A DNA stretch of 64,000 nt, from NCBI RefSeq assembly GCF_018860565.1, contig NZ_JAHKPS010000018.1, positions 310,001 through 374,000 of the forward strand, read 5' to 3'. Below the pieces are notes generated by a model that saw only the letters and a program-made list of their open reading frames with translations, searched no databases and had not been told where the DNA came from. This stretch comes from Winogradskyella psychrotolerans (lineage in GTDB: Bacteria; Bacteroidota; Bacteroidia; Flavobacteriales; Flavobacteriaceae). Of this stretch, positions 46,111-54,801 are shown one piece after another (the first letter of the stretch is position 1; each line of letters opens with the position of its first letter). Both the position numbers and the translations under genes were made by a program.

Positions 46111-46485
46111 ATGTCAAAAAATGTAATTTTAACAACCGGAATATACGATATGATTAAAGATCATGTTCGAAAAAAAAAAGTAACTAAACAAGAAGAAGAA
46201 CTATTACTTTTAGAATTAAAAAACGCCAAACAAGTACTTAGGCGAGACTTACCAAATGATATCGTTACAGTTAACCGACGTGTAAAAATTAAAGATCATA
46301 CAGAAAATAAAGAAAAAGAATATACGTTTGTGTCAACCACAAAAGCAAATAACAAAAAAGGAAAATCATCTATTTTATGCGATGTTGCGGTTGCTACAAT
46401 TGGCAGACAGGTAGGCGATATAATAAATTGGCCTTTTAAAGATGGAGAAAGAAAACTAGAAATTTTAATGGTTGAAAATCTTTAA
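46111..46485 (+). CDS. GreA/GreB C-terminal domain protein
   Basis: The 124-residue protein has a short helical N-terminus (about residues 1-45, KKKVTKQEEELLLLELKNAK) and a C-terminal FKBP-like domain of the GreA/GreB type (about 50-124: VNRRVKIKDHTENKEKEYTF, ATIGRQVGDIINWPF). GreA and GreB stimulate transcript cleavage by RNA polymerase through a long coiled-coil that this protein lacks, so it is more like Rnk or a C-terminal-only relative that may bind RNA polymerase without cleavage. The ATG at 46111 is preferred over one at 46057. A strong terminator follows. It lies in the accessory region. Confidence 0.75.
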   Translation: MSKNVILTTGIYDMIKDHVRKKKVTKQEEELLLLELKNAKQVLRRDLPNDIVTVNRRVKIKDHTENKEKEYTFVSTTKANNKKGKSSILCDVAVATIGRQVGDIINWPFKDGERKLEILMVENL

Positions 46486-46491
46486 ACTTAT

Positions 46492-46530
46492 AAAAAGAGT
46501 CTTTGTTCTAATAACACAAAGACTCTTTTT
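46492..46530 (+). terminator. Terminator after the GreA/GreB-like gene
   Basis: AAAAAGAGTCTTTGT (46492-46506) pairs perfectly with ACAAAGACTCTTTTT (46516-46530), followed by more T residues. Confidence 0.85.
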
Positions 46531-46783
46531 ATTTTTTTATACAATTAATATACTTGCAGGCTAAGAAAAAGATAATCCCTCTTTAATCTGAAGATCAGAA
46601 TTATATTAACCTCACCTAGAATAAAAAACAACTCACATCACCATGCGTCATTATTAACTAGATCTCAACTACTTGGAAATTCTAGCAGAATTTCCTTTAG
46701 TTCGTTTCATTTTTGCTAAATTAGTTTTATAAATACATCACAACCCCTATTGAGACCGTTGTCGCCAATTTAAAAACTGACAG
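46531..46783. other. Non-coding stretch with hairpin before the DUF5694 gene
   Basis: About 250 bases without a gene. A perfect nine-pair hairpin with a three-base loop (GGAAATTCT at 46675-46683, AGAATTTCC at 46687-46695) is followed by TTT. ACAACCCC and GTTGTCG form another small inverted pair shortly before the gene. Confidence 0.5.
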
Positions 46784-47647
46784 ATGAAACAAACAATTTT
46801 ACTTTTATGCCTTTTATTTTTAAGCTGTAATACTAAAAATGAATCGCAGGAATTAAAAAATAAAAGCTTAACCGAACAAAAAAGTGACAAAATAAAAGTT
46901 CTAAACTTTGGAACATTTCACTTTGGTTATACTCCTGATGCCAACAAAACAGAATTTGATGAACATAGTGATGATGCACAAAAAGAAATTAGAGAAATTT
47001 CTAAAATGTTAGCGGAATTTAAACCTACAATAATATGTATCGAGAACTTACCAAAATTTAATGACGAGATCAATAAAGCCTACCAAGAGTTCTTAAATAC
47101 CCCTTCTACATTAAATACAAATTATGGGGAAAGTAGTATGATTGGATTTGATGTAGGTAGGCTAAGTAATGTAAAAAAAATATATGGGATTGATAATCAT
47201 ATGGGCTATAATTACAGCGTCGGAGATTTTATTGAAAACAGTCCCGATCATGAAAACGCTATTGATTCAAAAACCTATTTACAATTTACAAACGAACCAT
47301 TTAAAGAATATCCCGAAATGGCTAAACGTGAAGCTAACTATGACAAATTATCTTTACTCGAAAAATTAAAATTAATTAATGAGCCATTACACCTTGACTA
47401 CTCAATAAACACCAATGCAGACAAACTACTTTACGTTGGAATAGATGATGGATTTGAAGGTGCTGACAATGCTGCCATCTTTTATCATAGAAATATGAAA
47501 ATATATTCTAATCTAAACAGAATTCCAATGACAAAAAAAGATAGAGTATTTATAATTATGGGTGCAGCGCATACTGCTTTTTTAAGAGAGTTTATGAGAA
47601 GAAGCCCAAAGTTTGAAATGGTAAACACTCTTGAATATTTAAAATAA
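46784..47647 (+). CDS. DUF5694-like lipoprotein
   Basis: The 287-residue product is a lipoprotein (signal ending LFLSC, Cys14). After a Lys/Asn-rich linker it shows VLNFGTFHFGYTPDAN near residue 42, PTIICIENLP near 85, and GAAHTAFLREFM near the C-terminus. The arrangement of FHFG, an acidic IEN and a late AAH resembles DUF5694 and the TraB/TIKI metalloprotease-like group. A membrane-bound hydrolase role is possible, but no function is proven for this family. It has no evident partner genes. Confidence 0.7.
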   Translation: MKQTILLLCLLFLSCNTKNESQELKNKSLTEQKSDKIKVLNFGTFHFGYTPDANKTEFDEHSDDAQKEIREISKMLAEFKPTIICIENLPKFNDEINKAYQEFLNTPSTLNTNYGESSMIGFDVGRLSNVKKIYGIDNHMGYNYSVGDFIENSPDHENAIDSKTYLQFTNEPFKEYPEMAKREANYDKLSLLEKLKLINEPLHLDYSINTNADKLLYVGIDDGFEGADNAAIFYHRNMKIYSNLNRIPMTKKDRVFIIMGAAHTAFLREFMRRSPKFEMVNTLEYLK

Positions 47648-47802
47648 AAAACAATCTCTGAAGTAATTGCTGGTACTCGCCTACTTATAATCCCTTGTAG
47701 ATGTTGCTTCTCATGTTTGCTACACTTGGGGCTATTCGGTTTTATTTCCTAAATTGGGTGCTTATTCATGCCACAAATTTTATCCAACACCCATTGTAAA
47801 CT
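47648..47802. other. Intergenic stretch with an imperfect inverted repeat
   Basis: TGGGTG (47755-47760) and CACCCA (47788-47793) form a stem with one bulge and two further pairs, ending nine bases before the next ATG. No gene is seen. Confidence 0.4.
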
Positions 47803-48918
47803 ATGAGAAAGACACTACTCCTTACATTAATAATTACTTTTTCAATATGTCCTATTAATGCTCAAAACTTTCTTAAAAGCTTATATAGTTTAGAACAGTT
47901 TCCTAAAGAAATGCAAAAAAGCAAAGCATTTATAGAGGAGGTTTGTTCTGATGTTTTGATATATAATTATATCTATGGCGGAAATAACAGCTCACAATTT
48001 GATATTAAATCTAAAAATGGTTTAAAAATTAACTTCCCTTTTAATGATGAATTTTATCTAGATTTCCTTGATAAGACAACAAAAGAAAATTTAAAAACGT
48101 ATACATTTCATATAGATTATGAATTTAAATATTTGAATTACTATGATGAATTTGAATTAGATGAATCAATATTTTCATTGTCTTCCATTTTTAATTTAGC
48201 CACCACATATTATGATTTAGATGAATATAGTTTGATAACTAAAGTTTTATTTTATTACAAACCAGAACTCGACTATAAAACGAAACGACCTGTTTTCTTT
48301 AAAGATTTATCCCATGTTTTGAAATTAGAAGTTATACCTGATTTTGACGACATATTGGATGAGGCAAAATCTGAAAACCTTATGAATAAGGAAATTGAAG
48401 AAATAATGCTAGATGCCATACTCGAAGAAACAGAATACGAATATGAAGAAATTACGTCTCTGATTTTTGACTTTTTTATTTTAAATAAAAAAAGCGACAC
48501 AAAAACTATTGAAAATTTAAAACGAATATTTGAAAACAACAACCTTATTAATGAAATTGAAACAAATATCCTTCAACCTAAAATAAATATCACATTGAGT
48601 CAAGGAGGCTATTTTAATATTCCAAAAAAATATGTAACAATTAATCAATCTGAGTTTAAGGCATTACCCATTAACACTATTGAAATCAGAATAGATTTTA
48701 AAAACAACAAAATTTTAATCGATTTTAAAAATAAAGCATCTACCAATATAACCATACAAAAGGCTTTATTAGGGTCTAAAGAAATTAAAGATGTTACAAT
48801 TGACACTAGAAAAGTCAGCTTAGAAATATCAGATGATGATTTAAAATTTAAGATATTAAAATACAATCCATACAAGCCTTTAGATAATGAGATGTATGAA
48901 ATAAAATTGAAACAATAA
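47803..48918 (+). CDS. Exported protein of unknown function
   Basis: I do not recognise this 371-residue protein. It has a signal peptide (KTLLLTLIITFSICPINAQ) and then an acidic, Tyr/Asp/Glu-rich mature chain. The middle section (about residues 190-260) is strongly acidic and probably helical (EIEEIMLDAILEETEYEYEE); the C-terminal third is strand-rich with Ile/Lys/Asn. No catalytic motif or membrane helix is evident. It lies in the accessory region, and a terminator follows. A periplasmic or surface protein of limited distribution is my guess. Confidence 0.6.
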   Translation: MRKTLLLTLIITFSICPINAQNFLKSLYSLEQFPKEMQKSKAFIEEVCSDVLIYNYIYGGNNSSQFDIKSKNGLKINFPFNDEFYLDFLDKTTKENLKTYTFHIDYEFKYLNYYDEFELDESIFSLSSIFNLATTYYDLDEYSLITKVLFYYKPELDYKTKRPVFFKDLSHVLKLEVIPDFDDILDEAKSENLMNKEIEEIMLDAILEETEYEYEEITSLIFDFFILNKKSDTKTIENLKRIFENNNLINEIETNILQPKINITLSQGGYFNIPKKYVTINQSEFKALPINTIEIRIDFKNNKILIDFKNKASTNITIQKALLGSKEIKDVTIDTRKVSLEISDDDLKFKILKYNPYKPLDNEMYEIKLKQ

Positions 48919-48984
48919 ATACGTTTATAAAGTAGGTTTCAAAAAAACACCTATTACAGCAACGCTATTATGTATATAGACACA

Positions 48985-49018
48985 AAAAAACCAGAACATA
49001 GATATATTCTGGTTTTTT
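48985..49018 (+). terminator. Terminator between convergent genes
   Basis: AAAAAACCAGAA (48985-48996) pairs perfectly with TTCTGGTTTTTT (49007-49018). With A and T runs on either side it may serve both strands. Confidence 0.85.
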
Positions 49019-49072
49019 ATTGAAATATTTAACCTATTATTTTGAGTTGATAGGCTTAGGTTATTTTAAATT

Positions 49073-50374
49073 TTAAAATAATCCAATGTAAGAAGCATCA
49101 GTTGTTCCTGTTTGTAATGTAGCACCTTTGGTGTAACCATCTGCACTAGTAGAACTAGGATCAAAAATATAAACATTACCTACACCTCCTAAAGAAGCTA
49201 AAGCCATATATAATTTACCATCAATAACACTTGCCCACTGGTATTGACGCAACCATAAATCTATAGGAATATTCATTTTCACTGCTGTTTTATTGTAAAC
49301 ATCAACTCTTACAATATACCAATTAGAACTTGCACTGTCCCCTAAATCTGTATTTAAAACAGGAACATAACCAATACCGTTACCTACATAAAACCAACCT
49401 GTATTTGCTTCGGCATTATGACCTAAAAGCGATTTAATATCAAATTTACCATAAGCTGTATCATAAGCACCATTGCTAATTTTCATAATTGAAGCATCAC
49501 CAGATGTTATTAATTGGTAAGTATCACCTAATTCATCTTTATGTGCAACAGGTGTTCTATAACCATTTGTAGAACCTTGAGCTAAGGTTGACACAATTGT
49601 AGTTTCATTTTCTAAAGAAGGGTAATCTACAACTAGAGTTTCTACATTATCATTAACCATAGTACCATTTTCTCCTGTTAAAGCATCATAAAAACGCTTT
49701 GCAACTCCGTAGTAAAGTTTTCCGTTAGCAATTACTGGGGCATCAATACGAAAAGTATGAATACCATCGCCAGAATTATCTTCGTTATAAGGAAATTCAA
49801 AAGACGTATTTTCTAATACACTCATTGTATTTAAATCTACACGAGCTAAAGTAACAGTGGCTTTAGTTCTTACGTAAGGCGACGTTTCTTCATCTGGATT
49901 TTCATAGATATTTTCTGTAGTTACATTGTGTAACATAGCATAATTATCATCAATCTTTGTCCAACGTGGATAGGCTGTTCCCATCACTGCTTGGATATCT
50001 GTTGTTAAAACTAAGTCGTAATTTTGTCCACTGATATAATCATATTTAGCAATATCACCACCTCCATAATTTAAATTGTAAACCGTTTCACCATCATCAG
50101 AGGTATATAAACGTGCTGTACGAGTTGACGGAACTTCTCGGCCATACCCATTAAAAGTAAACGTTTTATTTGGGTCATTAAGTTCTTCTACTGTAGTCCC
50201 TTGTATGTACGTTTCAGATTCACCAGTTGGGCTAGAACCTATTACCAAATGATATGGTCTGTAATCAGATGTATTTGATGGATCTGATGACGGTGTATCG
50301 TCTTCACTACATGAAAACGTCATTAAAGATAAAGCTGATAAACAAGCAATACGAGATAAATATTTAAAATTCAT
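49073..50374 (-). CDS. DUF4374 domain lipoprotein
   Basis: The 433-residue product is a lipoprotein (signal ending MTFSC, Cys at about residue 19) followed by a Ser/Asp/Pro linker and a domain matching DUF4374, a beta-propeller-like family found beside TonB-dependent receptors in Bacteroidota. Repeated blocks such as LNYGGGDIAKYDYISG, DNYAMLHNV and GKLYYGVAKRFYDALTG fit blades. It likely binds a ligand at the cell surface for the receptor encoded just upstream; this is inferred from context. The ATG at 50374 places the signal peptide at the N-terminus; a start at 50452 would sit inside the receptor gene. Confidence 0.8.
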   Translation of the reverse strand: MNFKYLSRIACLSALSLMTFSCSEDDTPSSDPSNTSDYRPYHLVIGSSPTGESETYIQGTTVEELNDPNKTFTFNGYGREVPSTRTARLYTSDDGETVYNLNYGGGDIAKYDYISGQNYDLVLTTDIQAVMGTAYPRWTKIDDNYAMLHNVTTENIYENPDEETSPYVRTKATVTLARVDLNTMSVLENTSFEFPYNEDNSGDGIHTFRIDAPVIANGKLYYGVAKRFYDALTGENGTMVNDNVETLVVDYPSLENETTIVSTLAQGSTNGYRTPVAHKDELGDTYQLITSGDASIMKISNGAYDTAYGKFDIKSLLGHNAEANTGWFYVGNGIGYVPVLNTDLGDSASSNWYIVRVDVYNKTAVKMNIPIDLWLRQYQWASVIDGKLYMALASLGGVGNVYIFDPSSTSADGYTKGATLQTGTTDASYIGLF

Positions 50375-50393
50375 AAGTATTAAATTAATTGAT

Positions 50394-52802
50394 TTATAAA
50401 ATTGAAAAAGTAAGTTTCCCATAAAACCCTCTTCCTGGTTTTTGAAGGGCATAATTATCGAATAACTGATGATTTAATATGTTTTTTACATCAAAGCTTA
50501 GTGATACCTTGTTTTTTGGAAATGTAAAAGCAAAACCTGCATCTAAAGAAACTTGAGCAGGAATGACTGTTTTTCCTGAGCCACCAAGTACACTACTGTG
50601 TCTAAAAAACTCGTGGACATATAATAAATTGGTATAAGTTGATAAACGCGCTCCTTTCTGAATAAAATTCTGTACGTTATATTTTAGATTATAGTTCATC
50701 GTAAAATAAGGAGTGTTGGCTAATCTTTCATAGGTTGGTGTAATAGGATTTCCATTCACATCATACGTAACATTGTGATCTCTAGCATTAAAAAATGATG
50801 TGTTTGCACTAAAAAACAAACGCTCTTTATAATTATAATTTAATGTGAAATCGATACCTTCTGTATAAATTTTACCGACGTTAGAGTTCTCAAAAAACTC
50901 TTCATTGCTACCTGTAGGAAAAGGCATAATTAAATCTTCTGTATCTCTAATAAACACATTGGTAGTCACGCCAAACGTATGTTCTTTAAACTGTAAATTA
51001 TCGTACGTAAACCCTAAGTTGTAGTTATTACTATGCTCAGGCTTTAAATTAACTGAAGCATTTAAATTAGCTGCGACATTACCAAAAACCTCATTGGCCT
51101 CTGGTAAACGAATCGCTTTTTCAGCAGAACCAAATACAGAAAATTTAGGAGAGAAGGAATACGAAATTGATCCCCCAAAACCAAAATCGTTAGAGTTGAT
51201 GTTATTCTCCTCAATAAATATAGTTGACTCCGAAGTGTTTGAACTTCGCGTACGTAATTTTGAAGTTCTGTCCATATAATACGATTTACCAAAAATTGAA
51301 GTCCTCAACTTTTCATCAAAAGCACTATTTTCATATGAAAGTGTTAATATAGATTTTAAATAGCCGCGTTCTTCTCTTAATGCGTTTTCTGCAGCAGGAA
51401 GCATTGGGTCATCAGAATCTCGTGTAAATGTGTTTAGTAAATGATTTAGCTGAATGGTATTATTATCATTAATATGGTACGCAACATTAGAGCGCATATT
51501 AATAGTCTGATCAATATCTTTTTGAAGTGTTGGGACACTTGCTTCTGCGCCTGTAGCCCAAACATCGGGATCGTTATAGTAACTTGTAGGATGACCTAAC
51601 CAACTGTATTGTGTCGCAATAGTATCTATGGTTTTTCTGTTGAGACGAGAATAGGACGCAAATGCACTTACGTCTAAGTTCTTAGCAATACCTTTTTTTG
51701 CATACTCTAAACTATACATATTAGTGCTTTGCTCTGTAAATCGGTTACCATATACAATTTCCATTGTAGCACCTGTTTGAATCTGTTGATCCATATTAGA
51801 GAGTAAAACACCAGCCAATAATTTATCTGCCCAAGATACATGAGTATAACCAAACTCTGCCTTTCCGCCTTGCGATCTATAGCGATCATGAAAGCGTTTG
51901 GCTTTAATATACACATCTGGTGTTCCTGCAGAAAGCGCTACAGCTACTTGGTCTCCCCAAACTTCATAATCGTTATCTGCATAATTCACAAAAGCAGAAC
52001 CTCTTGCCGTAAAACCATTTTTGTTATTTCTATAACCACCATTAACGTCGGTTCTATAGGTTCCAAAAGATCCTGCAGAAACAGACACTTTTAATTCATT
52101 TTTGGTAATGTCGTTTAACACAATATTAATCGCTCCACCCATAGCATCATCAGATAAATGTGGAGGTACAACACCTTTATAAACTTCAATGCGTTTAATT
52201 AAAGATGGAGGAATACTGTTTAATGAAAAAGAAGGTCCAAAATTCCGAATAGGCACTCCATCAATAAAAATCTTAACAGAATTACCTGTCATCCCATTAA
52301 GGTTATAATGTGCATGCGAGCCCAAACCACCTGATTGGCGAACTCTAACACCAGCAGATTGGTCTAGTAATTCATTAACTTGTATCGATTGAATAGCGGC
52401 TTCTTTCGTTTCTATAACATTAACCGCAAATCCTTTTTCTTCAATTTTTTGCTGCACCGTTTTAGATTTTACAAAAACTTCGTCTAATGCTGCAACTTCG
52501 AGAGTAACATTGACCTCTTTATTTTTTTCTTCTAACTGAACTGTAACGGTTTTAGGAAGGTCATTTAATGAATAAAATGCTATTGTATATGTCCCGTAAG
52601 GAAGATCTTTAAAATTATAAGCTCCATTTATATTGGAATTGGTTTCTTTAGTTATAGCATTTCCCTTTAATACAATGAATGTAGAAACCGCAGGTTCATT
52701 AGAATCATATTTCACCTTTCCGTAAAAATTTCCACTTTGACTAAAGCCTAAAATGCTAAAAAATAGAAATACGTAAATAAAAAATAGTTTGAATTGGAAC
52801 AC
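50394..52802 (-). CDS. TonB-dependent receptor
   Basis: The 802-residue outer-membrane protein has a signal peptide (about residues 3-22, ending GFSQ), a carboxypeptidase-like domain (about 25-95), a plug with VNELLDQSAGVRVRQSGGLG, KIFIDGVPI and DDAMGGAINIVL, and a barrel ending in a strand GFYGKLTFSIL. The plug motifs resemble siderophore and vitamin receptors more than the SusC group. The only suitable start is GTG at 52802. It precedes the DUF4374 gene by 19 bases and the two must be co-transcribed. A possible Fur-like palindrome lies upstream. Iron or heme uptake is plausible, not shown. Confidence 0.9.
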   Translation of the reverse strand: MFQFKLFFIYVFLFFSILGFSQSGNFYGKVKYDSNEPAVSTFIVLKGNAITKETNSNINGAYNFKDLPYGTYTIAFYSLNDLPKTVTVQLEEKNKEVNVTLEVAALDEVFVKSKTVQQKIEEKGFAVNVIETKEAAIQSIQVNELLDQSAGVRVRQSGGLGSHAHYNLNGMTGNSVKIFIDGVPIRNFGPSFSLNSIPPSLIKRIEVYKGVVPPHLSDDAMGGAINIVLNDITKNELKVSVSAGSFGTYRTDVNGGYRNNKNGFTARGSAFVNYADNDYEVWGDQVAVALSAGTPDVYIKAKRFHDRYRSQGGKAEFGYTHVSWADKLLAGVLLSNMDQQIQTGATMEIVYGNRFTEQSTNMYSLEYAKKGIAKNLDVSAFASYSRLNRKTIDTIATQYSWLGHPTSYYNDPDVWATGAEASVPTLQKDIDQTINMRSNVAYHINDNNTIQLNHLLNTFTRDSDDPMLPAAENALREERGYLKSILTLSYENSAFDEKLRTSIFGKSYYMDRTSKLRTRSSNTSESTIFIEENNINSNDFGFGGSISYSFSPKFSVFGSAEKAIRLPEANEVFGNVAANLNASVNLKPEHSNNYNLGFTYDNLQFKEHTFGVTTNVFIRDTEDLIMPFPTGSNEEFFENSNVGKIYTEGIDFTLNYNYKERLFFSANTSFFNARDHNVTYDVNGNPITPTYERLANTPYFTMNYNLKYNVQNFIQKGARLSTYTNLLYVHEFFRHSSVLGGSGKTVIPAQVSLDAGFAFTFPKNKVSLSFDVKNILNHQLFDNYALQKPGRGFYGKLTFSIL

Positions 52803-52854
52803 GTCTAAATTTTTGACAAAATTATTCTTATTTATATTTATTCCAAATAAAAAT

Positions 52855-52874
52855 AATAATAATTTATCATTATT
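52855..52874. promoter_or_regulatory. Possible Fur-like operator
   Basis: AATAATAAT at 52855-52863 and ATCATTATT at 52866-52874 form an imperfect palindrome (eight of nine pairs) like the Fur box arms GATAATGAT/ATCATTATC, with two bases between instead of one. It lies 53 bases before the TonB-dependent receptor. In AT-rich DNA such a match has modest weight. Confidence 0.3.
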
Positions 52875-53049
52875 TTTATAGAGCTCTGGCAGCTATACTT
52901 TTACATCAATTTTCACAAATCAAGCCCCAAAAAAACACACTGCTGATTTTTAATTTATTGATATGGATTTAAAGCTTGTAGCTACATATATAACAGCATC
53001 ACACCTACTATATTTAGTTTGACAACGACAGCATTATACTCAATTTCGT

Positions 53050-53057
53050 TACCTTTG
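53050..53057 (+). promoter_or_regulatory. -7 element before the lipoate ligase gene
   Basis: TACCTTTG matches TAnnTTTG exactly, 24 bases before the ATG at 53082. The nearest TTG upstream is 28 bases away, longer than usual. Confidence 0.45.
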
Positions 53058-53081
53058 TAAACAACAAATACTACAGTTTCT

Positions 53082-54080
53082 ATGATTTTTATTGATAATG
53101 AAGGCCACACAAATCCGAAATTAAATTTAGCTTTAGAGGAATATGTTTTAAGACATTTTGATGCTTCTACAGATTATTTACTGTTTTACATTAATGAGCC
53201 CTCTATTATCATAGGACGCAATCAAAATACCTTAGAGGAAATTAACCAAGAATATATAGAGGCTAACAATATTCATGTCGTACGTCGGGTTTCTGGCGGA
53301 GGAGCTGTTTATCATGACCTAGGGAATTTAAATTTTAGTTTTATTACTAATCACGATGGAAAAAGCATTAGCAACTTTAAGAAGTTTACAGCGCCTGTGA
53401 TTAGAGTATTAAACGCTATGGGTGTTTCTGCCGAATTAAAAGGGAGAAATGATATTTTGGTTGATGAGAAGAAAATTTCTGGAACAGCTCAATTTTCTAC
53501 AGGAAAACGTATGATAAGTCATGGGACTTTATTATTTGATACAGATATGGGTGAAGTTGCTAAAGCCCTACAAGTAAAAATGAGTAAAATACAATCTAAA
53601 GGTCATAAATCTGTTAGAAGCCGTGTCGCAAATATTAGTGAATTTTTAGAACAACCTATTTCAATGGCACATTTTAAAAAGCAATTACTCACAGGTTTAT
53701 ACGAAGCTAGCGAGCCTTTTGAAACCTATAAATTAACGGAAGCTGAATGGAAAGCTGTACACGATTTAAAAGCCGAAAAATATGATTTATGGGATTGGAA
53801 TTTTGGACGTTCACCTAAATTTAATATCCAACGCAATAAACGATTCGCTATTGGTGAAATAGACCTTCGTATTTTTGTAGAAAAAGGTCATATTTCAGAC
53901 TTTAAAGTCTTTGGTGATTTTTTTGGAAGACAGCCTATCTCAGATCTAGAAGACTTACTTATTGGCATTCCTTATGATAAACATGAAATTAAGAAAGCGC
54001 TACAAAATGTTGCCATAGAAAATTATTTTGGCACATTAGAAAAGTCTGATTTTATAGATCTTGTCTATGGCAATGATTAA
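53082..54080 (+). CDS. lplA: Lipoate-protein ligase
   Basis: LplA activates free lipoate with ATP and attaches it to lysines of the E2 subunits of 2-oxoacid dehydrogenases and to GcvH. The 332-residue protein has the large N-terminal catalytic domain with VRRVSGGGAVYHDLGNLNFSF (lipoyl-AMP loop), GRNDILVDEKKISGTAQF with the catalytic lysine, and HGTLLFDTDM. A smaller C-terminal domain (about 245-332) follows, as in E. coli LplA, so it should perform both half-reactions. It is monocistronic, with its own -7 element. Confidence 0.93.
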   Translation: MIFIDNEGHTNPKLNLALEEYVLRHFDASTDYLLFYINEPSIIIGRNQNTLEEINQEYIEANNIHVVRRVSGGGAVYHDLGNLNFSFITNHDGKSISNFKKFTAPVIRVLNAMGVSAELKGRNDILVDEKKISGTAQFSTGKRMISHGTLLFDTDMGEVAKALQVKMSKIQSKGHKSVRSRVANISEFLEQPISMAHFKKQLLTGLYEASEPFETYKLTEAEWKAVHDLKAEKYDLWDWNFGRSPKFNIQRNKRFAIGEIDLRIFVEKGHISDFKVFGDFFGRQPISDLEDLLIGIPYDKHEIKKALQNVAIENYFGTLEKSDFIDLVYGND

Positions 54081-54103
54081 CGATAAAAAATAGATTAAAC
54101 AAT

Positions 54104-54131
54104 TAGAAACAATCCTAATATGTTGTTTCTA
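54104..54131. terminator. Hairpin between lplA and the hemolysin III-like gene
   Basis: TAGAAACAA (54104-54112) pairs perfectly with TTGTTTCTA (54123-54131). It lies between convergent genes but lacks a clear T tract on either strand, so its role as terminator is uncertain. Confidence 0.35.
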
Positions 54132-54171
54132 TGCGACTACAAAATAAGATCTAATAATGTCTTAAATGACA

Positions 54172-54798
54172 TTATATCACATGAAGATAAATCATAAAAA
54201 AATGGCAAATGGCTCCGCCTAAAACAAATAAATGCCAAATCACATGATTGTAAGGAATTCTACGAATGGCATAAAAAACAATTCCGACAGTATATAATAA
54301 ACCTCCTGCGTATAACCACAATATCCCATTTGATCCAAGGGCTTCAGACACATTTGTAAAGTCAAACACGATAAGCCAACCCATTACCAAATATAATAAT
54401 GTTGAAAAAACTTCAAACCTTCCTGTAAAAAAGAGTTTTAACACCACACCAAAACCCGCAATTCCCCATACAACCCAAAACAAAAGCCAGCCTAAACTGT
54501 TAGTTAGTGAAATGAGTAAAACAGGCGTATAAGTACCTGCAATAAGTAGATAAATACTGATATGGTCTACAATTCTAAAATAATGCTTACGCTTCTCCCC
54601 TTCTACTGCATGGTAAAATGTTGAGGCTAAAAAAAGAATAATTATAGATAGTCCGTAAACAATAACACTAAATAAACTCCAAGGTTTTAAGTGATTAGCA
54701 TCTACAATCAATAACACTAAAGCTATGACTCCTAAGAGTGCACCAAAACCATGTGTCCAAGCATTTAATTGTTCTTCTAATTTTGTTTGAGCGCGCAT
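54172..54798 (-). CDS. trhA: Hemolysin III / PAQR family membrane protein (TrhA-like)
   Basis: The 208-residue protein has seven predicted membrane helices and the PAQR-type metal ligands: FLASTFYHAVEG (Ser and His in helix 2) and, in helix 7, VIWHLFVLGGAICHFF with two His residues. The N-terminus EEQLNAWTHGFGALLG is typical of bacterial hemolysin III. In E. coli TrhA has been linked to membrane homeostasis, and hemolysis itself is doubtful in most members. It follows the DUF4294 gene by three bases and is probably co-transcribed with it. Confidence 0.88.
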   Translation of the reverse strand: MRAQTKLEEQLNAWTHGFGALLGVIALVLLIVDANHLKPWSLFSVIVYGLSIIILFLASTFYHAVEGEKRKHYFRIVDHISIYLLIAGTYTPVLLISLTNSLGWLLFWVVWGIAGFGVVLKLFFTGRFEVFSTLLYLVMGWLIVFDFTNVSEALGSNGILWLYAGGLLYTVGIVFYAIRRIPYNHVIWHLFVLGGAICHFFMIYLHVI

Positions 54799-54801
54799 TA
54801 T

